In this document: one piece after another, positions 34,603 to 45,496 of the stretch
Numbering within the stretch: position 1 is the first letter of the stretch
Layout of the letters: each line of letters begins with the position of its first letter
NCBI GenBank assembly: GCA_910589415.1
Contig: OU342631.1
Coordinates: 61,036,598-61,100,597, forward strand
Direction: 5' to 3'
Source of the DNA: Malachius bipustulatus
Lineage: Eukaryota > Arthropoda > Insecta > Coleoptera > Melyridae
DNA: 64,000 nt
Program-made: the position numbers and the translations under genes
Notes under the pieces: generated by a model
What the model was told of the DNA's origin: nothing
The model's input: only the letters and a program-made list of their open reading frames with translations
Databases searched by the model: none

Positions 34603-35093
34603 TTTCCAATTTTACGATACAAAAAAGAAAATTGGTATTTGAAATTGAAATATAAAATGGAAAATGGTCCTGTCCTTCGTTAGTGGATTTTCTTATCTGA
34701 TTATTTATCATTTTAATTTTTTAGTAAAATATTAAACTTAAATTTACTGTTTCTTATTTGTGTAATTATAATAAACTGTAATTATAATAAACTGTTTTGC
34801 TATACCTATGCTTGCTTTTATTCATCTGTTTATTGTACCTACGAATCCACTAACGAATGACAGGACCATTTTCCAATTTTACGATACAAAAAAGAAAATT
34901 GGTATTTGAAATTGAAATATAAAATGGAAAATGGTCCTGTCCTTCGTTAGTGGATTCGTAGGTACAATAAACAAATGAATAAAAGCAGGCATAGGTATAG
35001 CAAAACAGTTTATTATAAATACACAAATAAGAAACAGTAAATTTAAGTTTAATATTTTACTAAAAAATTAAAATGATAAATAATCAGATAAGA
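34603..35093. repeat. Compound palindrome with an internal direct repeat
   Basis: A segment of about 88 bp (34603-34690; contains ACGATACAAAAAAGAAAATT and GGTCCTGTCCTTCGTTAGTG) is repeated apparently without change at 34869-34956. Between and after the copies lie inverted arms 34691-34874 and 34925-35093 (landmarks GTTTATTGTACCTACG, TATACCTATGCTTGC). A 16-bp unit (TAATTATAATAAACTG) is duplicated only in the left arm. No ORF. Confidence 0.7.
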
Positions 35094-36620
35094 AATCAAA
35101 GTGTTATCTTTTACAAAAAAAGTTAATAGATTAGAAATACTTATAGTAAATGAAGTTTAATAGGTATCTTACTGAAAGAATTTACAAATAAATACAAAAC
35201 ATAACAAATTAAAAGTGGATGTAATAATCTTCTACCAAACAATAATTATTGATTATTTTTAAGCAACATAATAAGAAAAATAAAAACTGAAAATTATTGT
35301 ACATTTCAATAATAAAATAAAACCCGAAAAATTATGTTTTATTTATCTTGATGGAGACGATTTTTTCTACAAACTCAACCCGAGTTAAGGAAGTTATCTG
35401 TCAATTTTTTTTATAGATTATTTTTCTATTATATCAAGTTAATGTAGTAGAAATAATTTAAATTTAATTTAATAAATTTTCATTGTACAGCGTAGATGCT
35501 ACAGAGTAGAATGCTGCTCCCGCCAATTCCGCCATATTTATTTCCAATTAATTTCTAGTATAACAGTTTGTTGAAACCTTAGACAATATAATAAATATTT
35601 ATTTATTATGATAATATTTTATTTAATAGTATAAGGTTGAAACATTAGACAGTAGGACATTGGCTATTGAGAATATGACAAGTATAAAATATTAGCGACA
35701 CTATAGTCCAATAAAGTCTAAAAAGTCATACGTATCGATTAAGAATACACATCCTTTTGATAGTTCGATTTATTTTGTTTCATGTACGTGTTTTTATAGT
35801 AACCGTCCAGTTTGTCTAAACACTCCATCCCGCATAAATAAGTATACGTCAACATTGGTTTTGAATGAGAATTAAATGCACAACACAGAGGATAGAATGT
35901 CATTACGTGAATAAATTTTATGTAGTTGTCAGTGGCTCTCAAACTGACGTAAGCGGTTCAATTCATTTTTTGAATGATTCCTTCAATAATTACGCTCGTT
36001 CACAACTACTTGACAATTAACTGTTTGACATTTTCTGGTGAAATTAAAAATATTAATTCGGACGGTTAGTAAGACGTCACATCTGACTTTTTAAAGTTAA
36101 TCCTACTATACCAGCTGGTATTCATTCACTCCTGATTTCATCGATCGGTAGTGCCAGACACTTCACGCCGCTGCCCCACCGACTAGGGCCCAAGCCAAGA
36201 CCAGTCGAACCACCCGTCCCCAAGTAGTGTAGTAATTAATACATAGTAAGTTACCGTAGCCGTATCCGTAGTTATGAAGTATTCCATGTTCCATGAGATT
36301 TCTAAGCAGTCTGACGCATCGGGGTTTTCTAGTTTTTACCCCGCGGCCTGCATTTGTCTCCTCCGTTATTGGAAATTGTCCATAGTATTGGCAATTATCC
36401 ATTGTATCGCCATGTACGGACTTTCCCTTATTATTGTTATTTACATAAGTGCACCTTTTCCATTTATCACTGTAATAATTAAGTATCTACTTATTAGACG
36501 AAATACAACTAGTTAACTCTGTTATTTATTTTATTAATGACAAGTCCCGCTCGTGCATGGTTACACAAGTCAAATTTCAGTAAAGATATAAGACCATTAT
36601 GTTATCCAGAAATAAATATT
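35094..36620. other. AT-rich gene-free stretch
   Basis: Nothing recognisable. The block near 36.16-36.25 kb (GCTGCCCCACCGACTAGGGC) is less AT-rich but gives only short frames. Confidence 0.45.
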
Positions 36621-36625
36621 ATTTA

Positions 36626-36877
36626 CAGGGTGTTCGGTAACGGACCAGTCCAGACCAAACGTCATGTATAAAATCGTATTTGAAACATAAAAAAGAAAAA
36701 CGTTTTTCAGATCGGGATGATTTATTTTAAATTTCAGAGCTGCCTTAGTTTTACATTTTTTGGAAATATTTCCCAACGAAGCCCGATATCTGAAAAAAAC
36801 GTTATTCTTTTCTTATGTTTAAAACACGATTTTATACATGATGTTTAATTTTGGCTGGCCCATTACCGAACACCCTG
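36626..36877. mobile_element. Mariner-like MITE, 252 bp
   Basis: TA-flanked ends CAGGGTGTTCGGTAACGGAC and GGCCCATTACCGAACACCCTG are inverted repeats, and the arms pair along most of the length (AAAACG, CGTTTTT; TGTATAAAATCGT). Typical of mariner-derived deletion elements. Confidence 0.75.
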
Positions 36878-36973
36878 TATATACGGTGTTCCCTAATTAA
36901 ATGTTAATATTTAAGGGGGTATTTTTTTTTGGTAAGTTAAAAAAAAAACTTCATGAGAACGTGTGTCTTAAAA

Positions 36974-37578
36974 GTCTTAACCCTTTGAGATACAGAGTGG
37001 TAAAGTTTATGAAAAATAATTATTTTTTTTATATCTTTAATACCTACCTACTGCTCTAGATATTTCAATGAAATTTCGTATACATGCAGGTAGGTATTAT
37101 GCATTAAGAGGCATTTTTTTATGTCCTCCATTTCATTTTATTTCCAGCAGTGACGTTCGTGCAGAATTTTACCTGCATAATTTGGCAGACATTGATAAAC
37201 ATTGATGGTACATACGCCATACGCCACTGATTTTTTTTTATAGATTCATTTTTGAAATGCCCATTCCTTTCTAGGCAAATTTGATTACTTGATTTTTTCA
37301 GATCGATGCACGCTTTCCGCCTAAAAAAATAAAATCTATTTCTCTCCATGGTCGCAAGATTATCGTTAAAAATGCTTTGATGAAAAAAATAATAAAAAAA
37401 AAACGATCGTCACCAGTAGAAATAAAATGAAATGTGGTACACGAAAAAATGCCTCTTGAAGCGTAATACCGGTATACGAAATTTGGATAATATATCTAGA
37501 GAGCGGTATTACAGATATTATGTAAAAAATTATTTATTTTTCATAAACTTCACCACCTTGTATCTCAAAAGTTAAGAC
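36974..37578. repeat. Foldback, arms about 180 bp
   Basis: Arms at about 36974-37158 and 37405-37578 are inverted (GTCTTAAC...TGAGATAC / GTATCTCAAAAGTTAAGAC; ATTTCATTTTATTTC / GAAATAAAATGAAAT) around a 245-bp unique centre. No coding. Confidence 0.6.
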
Positions 37579-37999
37579 TTCTGGTTTGGAGTTTCAATTG
37601 AAACATCACGCACTGACGTTTGATAAATGGGAAAAGCATTTCACAAATTAGGAAAAACAAAAGACGAACATCAAAAGAAAAAGACTGTAAGATTTGACTC
37701 TTGTGCACTATCGCTGATGATTATGTTTGTGTTATTTTCATTTTAAATAGATTTATTTCAAATAGGTTGATTCTATCTTAAGTAGGTATTTAAAATAGGT
37801 TTATTCAAAATAGTAACCCACCTCTGGGTATTTTGTGATAAAGCAGACGTTATTTACATTAGATTCGTAGATGATTTTTTAGAACAAGTGACATCACGGT
37901 TTTGCCGATGCGGAGCCAACCTGCTGCGGCAGGTCATACTGTGTTTCAGTGTATCATACTAAAGCGCTATGCTTGGCATCTGGCAACAGTGCTGGGTCT

Positions 38000-38286
38000 C
38001 ACTTTCTACGAATCATGTAATATACGGACCTCATTAAATGCGGAGAGCATAAATAAATATACCGACCTCACTTTGATATTCACGCAAACTGTCCTCACTA
38101 TGTTCCTATATACATGAAAATTATAACTTGGCTCTGTTCCGTTTTCCCTGCGTATACTCTCGAGCCATCTATCGCCCATCTCAAGATTTAACAATCAGAA
38201 CTATTACTATGCCTGTAGAATGCTTTCTTCTGGTGGTCCTCACTTGATGGGTAGAACAGTTGGTCCTCGCTTTGATAGTTGGCCAA

Positions 38287-38287
<1 letters not shown>
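38000..38287. repeat. GTGAGGWCC motif cluster, right
   Basis: GGACCTCAT (38026), CGACCTCAC (38063), TGTCCTCAC (38090), GGTCCTCAC (38235) and GGTCCTCGC (38262) repeat the motif of the cluster at 29.7-30.02 kb. It ends directly at the (AT)n of a D 3' unit. Confidence 0.6.
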
Positions 38288-38322
<35 letters not shown>

Positions 38323-38455
38323 TGGGCAGGTGAATTTTGGAAAACCACTTTTTCGTAATCTGGGGGTCATGATCGGTGGACATTTGATGAGTTTGGGTGA
38401 TTTTTGGAAAGTGATGTCGTCCTCAATAGTGTATTTTTTTGTTAAAAAATACACT
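38288..38455 (+). mobile_element. Family D 3' unit
   Basis: (AT)n to 38320, CGTGGGCAGGTGAATTTTGG, GATGTCGTCCTCAATAGTG and the terminal hairpin ending AAAAAATACACT at 38455. It may be the detached 3' end of D copy 3. Confidence 0.65.
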
Positions 38456-38639
38456 AAAAATAAACGTAAACATACAAAACGGTGAAACTGGAATTTCAAG
38501 AAACTAATAGACTTTTTCCAGAGTGGTCTCGTTATAATATACAGCACTAGACGTCGGGCACACAACCCCTCCCTATATAGGATGTTCCAATATTCCATGG
38601 ACATAGAACAACCACAGCTTACTGAGGTAAAAAAAAGTC

Positions 38640-38990
38640 GCTCAGACCAAACTCAGAACAAAACCCTTCCATGTAATTGGAAACTGTAAAGTGAACAACA
38701 GCCTAATCATTAACCGCCATCATAATGTTAAACACCGAATTACCGAAGTTTTAAGAGAGAAAAAATGTGTATGCTATGAAGAAGTACACGTCGCAGACAC
38801 TGATGGTCTTAATCGCTTCAGTGATATTATTGCATTTGATCCAAAATCAAACTCCGCCTTTATTATCGACCCTACAATTCGTTTCGAAAGTAATGACTGT
38901 CATCAAGATGATAAAATTCAATTAGAAATAAAGAATACCTATTATAACGAGACTGCTCTGGAAAAATTCTAGAAATTGCTTCTTTAACCT
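38640..38990 (+). pseudogene. R2-like LINE, restriction-like endonuclease C-terminal scrap
   Basis: The + strand reads FHVIGNCKVNNSLIINRHHN (end of the Cys/His finger), then HRITEVLREKKC, EVHVADTDGLNRFSDIIAFD and SAFIIDPTIRFE. The D...AFDPKSNSAFIIDPTIRFE arrangement is that of the PD-(D/E)XK-type endonuclease after the RT in R2-group LINEs. The frame stops at 38972 within a longer decayed region; the RT is missing. The Gypsy LTR at 39043 lies just beyond. Clade within the group is unknown. Confidence 0.65.
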
Positions 38991-39042
38991 TTAACATTCT
39001 AGTCCACGAATTTGCTTGTTTGTTTACATTCTTTTTTTATAC

Positions 39043-39538
39043 TGAGTTAGTCAATGACATGTTCGCGACAGTTCCAGTCACATGTCATGTGACACATCGA
39101 CAGACAGACGTTAGTTCTATGGATTTCTGGAGTGGGCTGGCCGAACAATCTGACATTTCCAGAATCCACGAATCGACGGCCGGTGCGCCGGTGCGACGTT
39201 CGAGAATGTACCTGCTAGAACGGAGTAGAACGTGACTACTGATGCGTCGGGGGACTATATAAGGACAGCCTGCGGTTGCGTGGAACAGTAGTATTATCCT
39301 GAACGTGAAACAGTGAAGACTGAAGTATAGACAGAGCAGAAGTGAAGTGTGAAGTAAGGGAGCCAGTAGTGACAGATAGCGGATATAAAGAATAGACAAG
39401 TGCAAGTAGTAGTGTAGTCAGCTGTTTGTGTTTTGATTATTTAGAATAATTATTAGAGGTTATAAGTACTTGTGGTGTTAAACAATAAAGGAATTTACAG
39501 ACTTTGGTGGTGATTTATTTATTGTGAGACCCGTAACA
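39043..39538 (+). mobile_element. Gypsy solo LTR, 496 bp
   Basis: Begins TGAGTTAGTCAATGACATG, ends GTGAGACCCGTAACA, with TATATAAGG near 39.25 kb and AATAAAGG at 39.48 kb. It is the same family as the minus-strand LTR at 26287-27834. No primer-binding site or gag follows, so it is solo. No clear target duplication. Confidence 0.75.
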
Positions 39539-39679
39539 CTATTTATAAAAAATGTTTTAATTTTTACCAGAGCAAATATTCACCAAGTTTTGTTTTATTT
39601 ATTTATTGTTTTTTTTCTAATTAAGATTTATTGTTGTATTAGTATGTGTGTGGAAGAGAGTTGTTTTGATATTATGGTT

Positions 39680-40340
39680 TGATATATTTGGGACAGGTTT
39701 TTGATTTCTGTTCTATACATAATAGGTACTATTTTTTTCATTTTGTATATTGTTCATTTATTCTTCTTTTGTATGTGTTGCGTTCTATGTCTATGATTCC
39801 TGTGTTGTCGTATTTAAATTCGTGTCCTGTGTCATGTTTATATCGATTTAGTGCGGTGATGGCATTTTTTGAATATTTGTGACCATTAATTAATTCTTTA
39901 TTGTAGGTGTTTGAAGTGTTTATTTACCTATGTATTTTCCTTCACAGTTGTTACATGGTATTTTGTATATTATATGGGTCTTTTTTGCAGAGAATTTTGG
40001 TTTTTAATTTTGTATGTAAGTTTTGGATTTGATTTAAGCTCTTATGGGCAATTTTTGTGTTTAATTTTTTGAAGATTTTTCCTGTTTTTTTCTGATAATT
40101 GAGGTATGTAAAATGGCATAGAGATGTAGGTAGTTCTTTTGGGTTTGTTCTGTGTTCTTATTTATGTTGTGTGTGGTTTTGGTTTGCTTATAATAGTAGC
40201 TGTGAATTATTTTCTTGGTTAGTTTGTTTATTAGATATGATGGGTAGTTATTGTTTATAAGTATTGATTTTCCTTTGTTGATGATGTCTGGTCTGTATAT
40301 TGGACTTGTTAATTTTATTTATCTGTCTATTAGTGCAATG
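39680..40340 (-). pseudogene. Penelope-like element remnant (GIY-YIG end)
   Basis: Minus strand, in broken frames from 40340 down: YLINKLTKKIIHSYYY-like sequence, a LPYLNYQKKTGKIFKKL block, then the GIY-YIG start IIYKIPCNNCEGKYIG near 39.95 kb and RYKHDTGHEF, DNTGIIDIERN near 39.8 kb. Motif order is that of the C-terminal third of Penelope-like proteins. Many stops; a third and older Penelope family in this window. Confidence 0.65.
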
Positions 40341-40344
40341 ATGA

Positions 40345-42944
40345 TTGATGACGGATTTCTTTTGTGTTATGTGGTACTCTAATTGGAAATTTAGATATCT
40401 GCCTGATAATGTTTCCTTGGAGTACGTTAAGAAATTCACTCTGGAGTACGATTGGAGTAGGGGTAGAGTAATGAGCGTATCTCCTGCTCACCCGTATCTC
40501 ATAACGGTAGATTTACCTACAAACACTAAGAACCCAAAGTCTTCTGTCCCTTCGTTCAATTTTAAACTGGCAAATTTTCAGGGCTTGTATGAACATCTCT
40601 CTGCTGTTGGTTGGAGCTCGATACTTGATGCTTGTACGGATGTTGACGCGGCCTGTGATCTGTTTTATTCAGTACTGTTTAATGCATTCGAATTATTCGT
40701 CCCCAAAACAAAACCTGCTCCTAAGTATAGATATCCACCTTGGTTTACGGATTCAATTATAGCTGACTTAAAAAGGAAAGCCTATCTTCATCGTTCTTTT
40801 AAACGGTCTGGTAACTGTAACGCTCATAGAGAATTCAAACACCTCAGGTCATCACTTAAGCGTGATATTGCACATTCGTATCAGAGCTTCATTTCCCAGA
40901 CTGAAGAACACTTAGTTAGTGATCCAAAAAAATTTTGGTCGTTTGTCAATAAACGTCGAGGTCCTCCCGGCCCTCCAGATACTATGAAATGCAGTGGTAG
41001 CTCTGTAACTGGTCTTCCCAATATTCTTATGTCCTTCCGCGACTTCTTCGATCAATCACCGGTAGCTGTGAACAAAAACACGTATGTGAATACATTCTCG
41101 GCATCAAATGTTTCTACGCTTACCGTGTCATCATTTACTGAGTCTGAAGTATGCCGTGTTCTGAAAGCTTTCAAAAACTCTAAAACTACCGGTCCAGATG
41201 GCATTCCCTCTTTTCTTCTACGTGACTGTGCTTCAATATTCTCCTACCCCCTCACCAAAATTTTGAACCTTTCAATTGTTTCTGGAAGATATCCGACTCG
41301 GTGGAAACGTTCCAAGGTGATACCCGTCTTCAAGAAAGGCGACAAAACTGAGATCTGCAACTACAGGCAAATTTGTATAGCACCCAACTTTGGGAAGGCA
41401 TTCGAGGAACTTTTATACAGAGTGTTATACCCGCACGTTAGATTTCTCATCTCTTCAGCTCAGCACGGTTTCATGAAAGGTCGGTCCACTATTACCAACC
41501 TGTTTACTTTCTCCCAATACGTCTCAGAGATTATCGACTGTCGTTCCCAGGTTGATGTAGTATATATGGATTTTTCTAGGGCCTTCGATAAAGTAAACCA
41601 TGACTTACTTCTTTTAAAACTATCAAATTTCGGTTTTTCTGATGCCCTTATTAACTTTTTCACAAATTATTTATCCGACCGATCTCAATATGTTTCGTAT
41701 TACGGCACTAACTCTACCGATTATCCAGTCGAGTCGGGTGTCTTTCAGGGCTCTAAATTAGGTCCGCTATTCTTCAATTTATTTATTAATGACATCGTCG
41801 ATGGCCTTGAGGTCAATCATCTTCTCTATGCAGACGATTTAAAAATTTACTGTGAAGTGAAGTCGCTTGAAGATTGCCAGCGGCTCCAACGCTCCCTTGA
41901 CCGTCTCAACACATGGTGCAGTAGTAACCAATTACCATTAAACACTTCTAAGTGCTATGTTATGTCCTACAGCCTTAAGTGTAATATGCTCCAAGCGTCA
42001 TACTCAATTGGGGACCACTCTCTCCAGAGGATCTCTGAATTCAAAGACCTTGGTATAATATTTACTCCCAAACTCTCTTTCAATAGACATATTGAAAATA
42101 CTTGCTCCTCTGCGTTTAGGGCACTAGGTTACATTATTCGTAATACTTGGGATTTTAGAAAGGTCACTACCCTCGTAACTTTATTTCATGCCTTCATTCT
42201 ACCCAAGCTCGAATACGGTTCGATTATCTGGTCGCCTGTATATAGGTGTCAAGTTAGTGATCTGGAGAGAGTACACCGACGTTTCCTGAAGTTTCTTCAT
42301 TTTAAATTCACAGGTACTTATCCTCCTGTAGGCTTCCCGCACTCTGATCTTCTTGCTGAGTTTGACTTCAACAGTCTTGAAGCGAGACGTACGTACACCT
42401 CTGTGCGTTTCCTTTGGGGTTTGTTGAATGGACGCATTGACTCTCCTGATATCCTTTCCCAGATTTCTTTCCATGCTCCCCAAGTTACACTGAGGCAACA
42501 ACATCTTCTGCGAGTTAAAACCGCAAGGACAAATACTCTTTTGTTTTCTCCTTTAAATCGCATGTGTGACATTGCTAATAGGGTTGATGGGAACCTTGAT
42601 CTGTTTTCGTGTAGCGAACTTCAACTTAGACGATTTTTACTGGCGGCGTCTAGTTCTTCTAGTCCTTAGTTTGCCTTTACTTTCATTTATATTTTTTTTT
42701 TTTTTTTTGTTTCTTTTTTTAACTTAACACATTGACCTGATATAGCCTGCCTCACCAGCTGGTGTTTGAGTGGTCACAAGTAGTCTTTCTGTTTTTTTTT
42801 AAATATTGTTAACTCTTAATTACGTTTTTTATTTCATATTGTTGTAAGTTTGTATTTATATTAATTTGTGTACTTTTCCCCATCCGATATAAGCTATTGG
42901 CTTGTTGATGGGAGTATTAAATAAATAAATAAATAAATAAATAA
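40345..42944 (+). mobile_element. CR1/Jockey-superfamily LINE, 5'-truncated, RT frame open
   Basis: An open frame to 42669 (about 774 codons) starts inside the endonuclease-RT linker. Motifs: DPKKFWSFVNKRRGP, KNSKTTGPDGIP, WKRSKVIPVFKKGDK, QHGFMKGRST, YMDFSRAFDKVNHDLL, LLYADDLKIY and the thumb LEYGSIIWSP. Endonuclease and ORF1 are missing. Odd residues at usually invariant places are GVFQGSKLGP (normally GVPQGS) and APNFGKAFE (normally S-x-x-S/A-K-x-F-E). The 3' UTR ends in (AAAT)n at 42919-42944. No stop breaks the frame, so the insertion is fairly young, but 5' truncation makes it non-autonomous. Confidence 0.85.
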
Positions 42945-43333
42945 CCCGTTCATAAACCTACCCCGCCATTTGTCAAGACAACTGCAGTGTCATAGGATTT
43001 ATTTACACAAGAAACACAACACAGAACTTAAAAAAAGACATTCCAAACCCTTGAGCTGGTTTACCGCGAATAAATACCACGAAATGCGAATAGAATAAGA
43101 ACTAATATACTTTAAAATCGTTACTCTAGGATAAATGCCCCTTAATTTGACAGGTTAAATGTCAGAGTACGTTCGTACCCTCCTATTCCGTAGAGTATTC
43201 GGAGCATGCCCTAGAGTACGAACTCTTAGTTTATGAACGCTGTAAATGACATTTCCAGGGGTATGCCAATAGTTTCTGAACGGCCCAGGAGCATGCTCTG
43301 TATACTCGGAGTAAGTTTCTGAACGTAGTCCTA
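42945..43333. other. No recognised gene
   Basis: A short intergenic stretch with partly self-similar blocks (GAGTACG, GAGCATGC) in both orientations around 43.17-43.32 kb. Possibly the leader of element A. Confidence 0.4.
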
Positions 43334-44344
43334 GTGTACCATTTTTTTTTAATGTCACTGTCACCTAATGTATTTTCATCCGATGATGAATCCAGTTTTT
43401 TTAAATTTCCAAGAACAAGAACCCCGTCATTTATAAAAACATTCAGTGTATCTTCGAAAGATAGAAGAGATGCAGGCTCTTCAAAAGCAGCCCAGCATTC
43501 AGTCCACTCCCAACAAGAGGAAGCCGTTTGTAACATATGTCAAAAACATTTCAAAAATGTCAATGGCTTAAAGATCCACAATGGTAAATTACATTCAAAA
43601 TTATCTCGTAATTATGATACTCCATCTCAAAATGATTTTTCCGATCTCGGTAAGCATTTATCGTCACTCAAAATGACTGTTCCCACATTACGGCGGTGTC
43701 CTAAGGGTGCCCGGATGATGTTAGCAAATTTACTCACTGCAAAACTCAAAGCAATAACTACTACAGGTTCAGAATGTGCTTGGAGAAACCTTTTTTTGCT
43801 TCCATTTCAAGCTTTAACTATTCCTAAGAAATCAGATAACATAAAGAATTTTTCCGCTTGGACTAAACAGAAAATCACAGTTTGCAGTCAAGCTCAATTA
43901 GAGAGTGCAGAGAATATAGAGAATTTAACTCCCACTTATGCTTTAATGAAGTTTTCGGTCAATCAACGGACTGAATGGACACATTTGCATGTTGGCAAGA
44001 AAATAGAATCAAAATTGTCCGATGGAGACACTCGTGGAGCATTGAAACTTCTAACTTCTGAGGACTCTCTAGCTTCAAATGATCCCTCCACATTGGCCGA
44101 TCTTCTTAAGAAACATCCCCCTCATCCACAACCGACTTTTTTCCCCGAAACACCTGAATTTATTTCCTTCCCATCGATAACACATCAAGAGATTTTGGGA
44201 GCTATTAATTCATTTCCACCAGGATCTGCTGGCGGCTTAGATGCTTTGAGACCGCAAATTCTCAAAGATCTCATTGCCAAAAATACCGGAGATTCGGGGA
44301 TCCAGCTTTTAAAGGAAATCATCTCGTTCATCACTCATATCATT
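43334..44344 (+). pseudogene. Element A: C2H2-finger retroelement, N-terminal part
   Basis: The open frame carries a C2H2 finger (CNICQKHFKNVNGLKIH), a basic PTLRRCPKGARMMLAN region, then the RT N-terminal lead HQEILGAINSFPPGSAGGLD and PQILKDL. It belongs to an RT lineage with GIRPI(T/A)VGN-type motifs; I cannot place it in a named clade. Coding stops at 44344 after ITHII because element B is inserted; the same frame resumes at 49299 with AEGKIPESIRPI. Confidence 0.7.
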
Positions 44345-45496
44345 CGAACGCTGTCGAGGCAGCATGGCTGGTGGTTCGGTCTCCGATGAGACCGGGAAAT
44401 ATATTGATAGAAAGTGCAAATTTTGTAGCAAATTCACGTCAGGAAGTGATTTGAAGTGTTGCAATCCTCAATGTGATTCTGCGGTACATGTGAAGTGCTG
44501 GGATGCTGTGTCACGGGTCATCAAGGTGGATAAAAATTTATTCAAATGTCGTGGTTGTCAGGAAGATAGCAAGTCGTGTACGAGTGGTGATGGTATCATA
44601 GTAACGATGGAAATATTATTGAAAGAAGTTGAATGCTTGAAGCGAGAAAAAGAGATTCTAATGAAGTATGTAAATGAGTTGGAATTTTCAAATAATTTGT
44701 TAAAGAATAATAAGTTCATTAATAAGATTCCTTGCAAGCAGGATGGCGACTTATCACCTGTAGATAACACTCCGATTAGAACTTATTCGTCAGTTGTTAA
44801 TGTAAATAAAGAAACAGCTGTTCTGTTGGTTAAAAAAACAAATCAAAACATCACAAATGTAGAATTAGCCGATGATATCAAGTCCAAATTCAACCCTTCA
44901 GCTCTCGGCGGAACTGTTACAGGAACTAAACTCATCAAAGACTGCATACTTATAAACTGCAAGGATGCTAATTCTAGAGATGAGCTCAAACAGGCTCTTG
45001 ACCACAAGTTTGGTAGTGCTTACGCAATATCTGTGCCAAAGAAGTTCAATCCTCGTATAATCATTTATAACGTGGAACCTGGCACCTTGGATGATCGGGA
45101 TTTTGTTGAAAACCTTATTATATCTAATCATCTTAATGTAGGGGTTGAAAATATTAAATTTATTACCAAAATTTGGTTTAAAAACTGCTTTAATGTTGTA
45201 CTAGAGACAGAGCCCAGTGTTTTCAAGGAGATTATGGCAAAGGGCTACTTATATGTGGGATGGGCCAGATGTGGTGTTGGGGAACATTTCAACGTAGTAA
45301 GATGTTTCAAATGTTGTAAAATTGGTCACCGCAAGAAGGATTGCCGAAGTGGAGGTACAGTGTGTCCAAACTGTGCTGGGGGTCATGAGAGGAAAGACTG
45401 CACCCATGATAAATTATGTTGTGTAAATTGTACTTTTGTTGTGTAAATTTTGTTGTGTAAACAAAAGAACCACTAGGCAGAACGTCAACACCGATC
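44345..45496 (+). pseudogene. Element B ORF1 (PHD-like finger, coiled coil, zinc knuckles)
   Basis: ATG 44364 opens a 360-codon frame. Residues about 11-60 form a Cys/His PHD-like finger (CKFCSKF ... CNPQCDSAVHVKCW ... FKCRGC). Residues 75-115 are coiled-coil-like (LLKEVECLKREKEILMKYV). An RNA-binding-like middle follows, then knuckles CFKCCKIGHRKKDC, CPNCAGGHERKDC and LCCVNC. This is the nucleic-acid chaperone of CR1-type LINEs. The frame ends early at 45446 because GTTGTGTAAA is triplicated at about 45417-45463; beyond it the usual C-terminus (HAASSVKCWYYLEK) is still readable. Confidence 0.8.

Noticed and set aside
34603..35093. CRISPR-like or satellite array
   Set aside because: Only two copies of the repeat and inverted arms; the rest of the window is eukaryotic.
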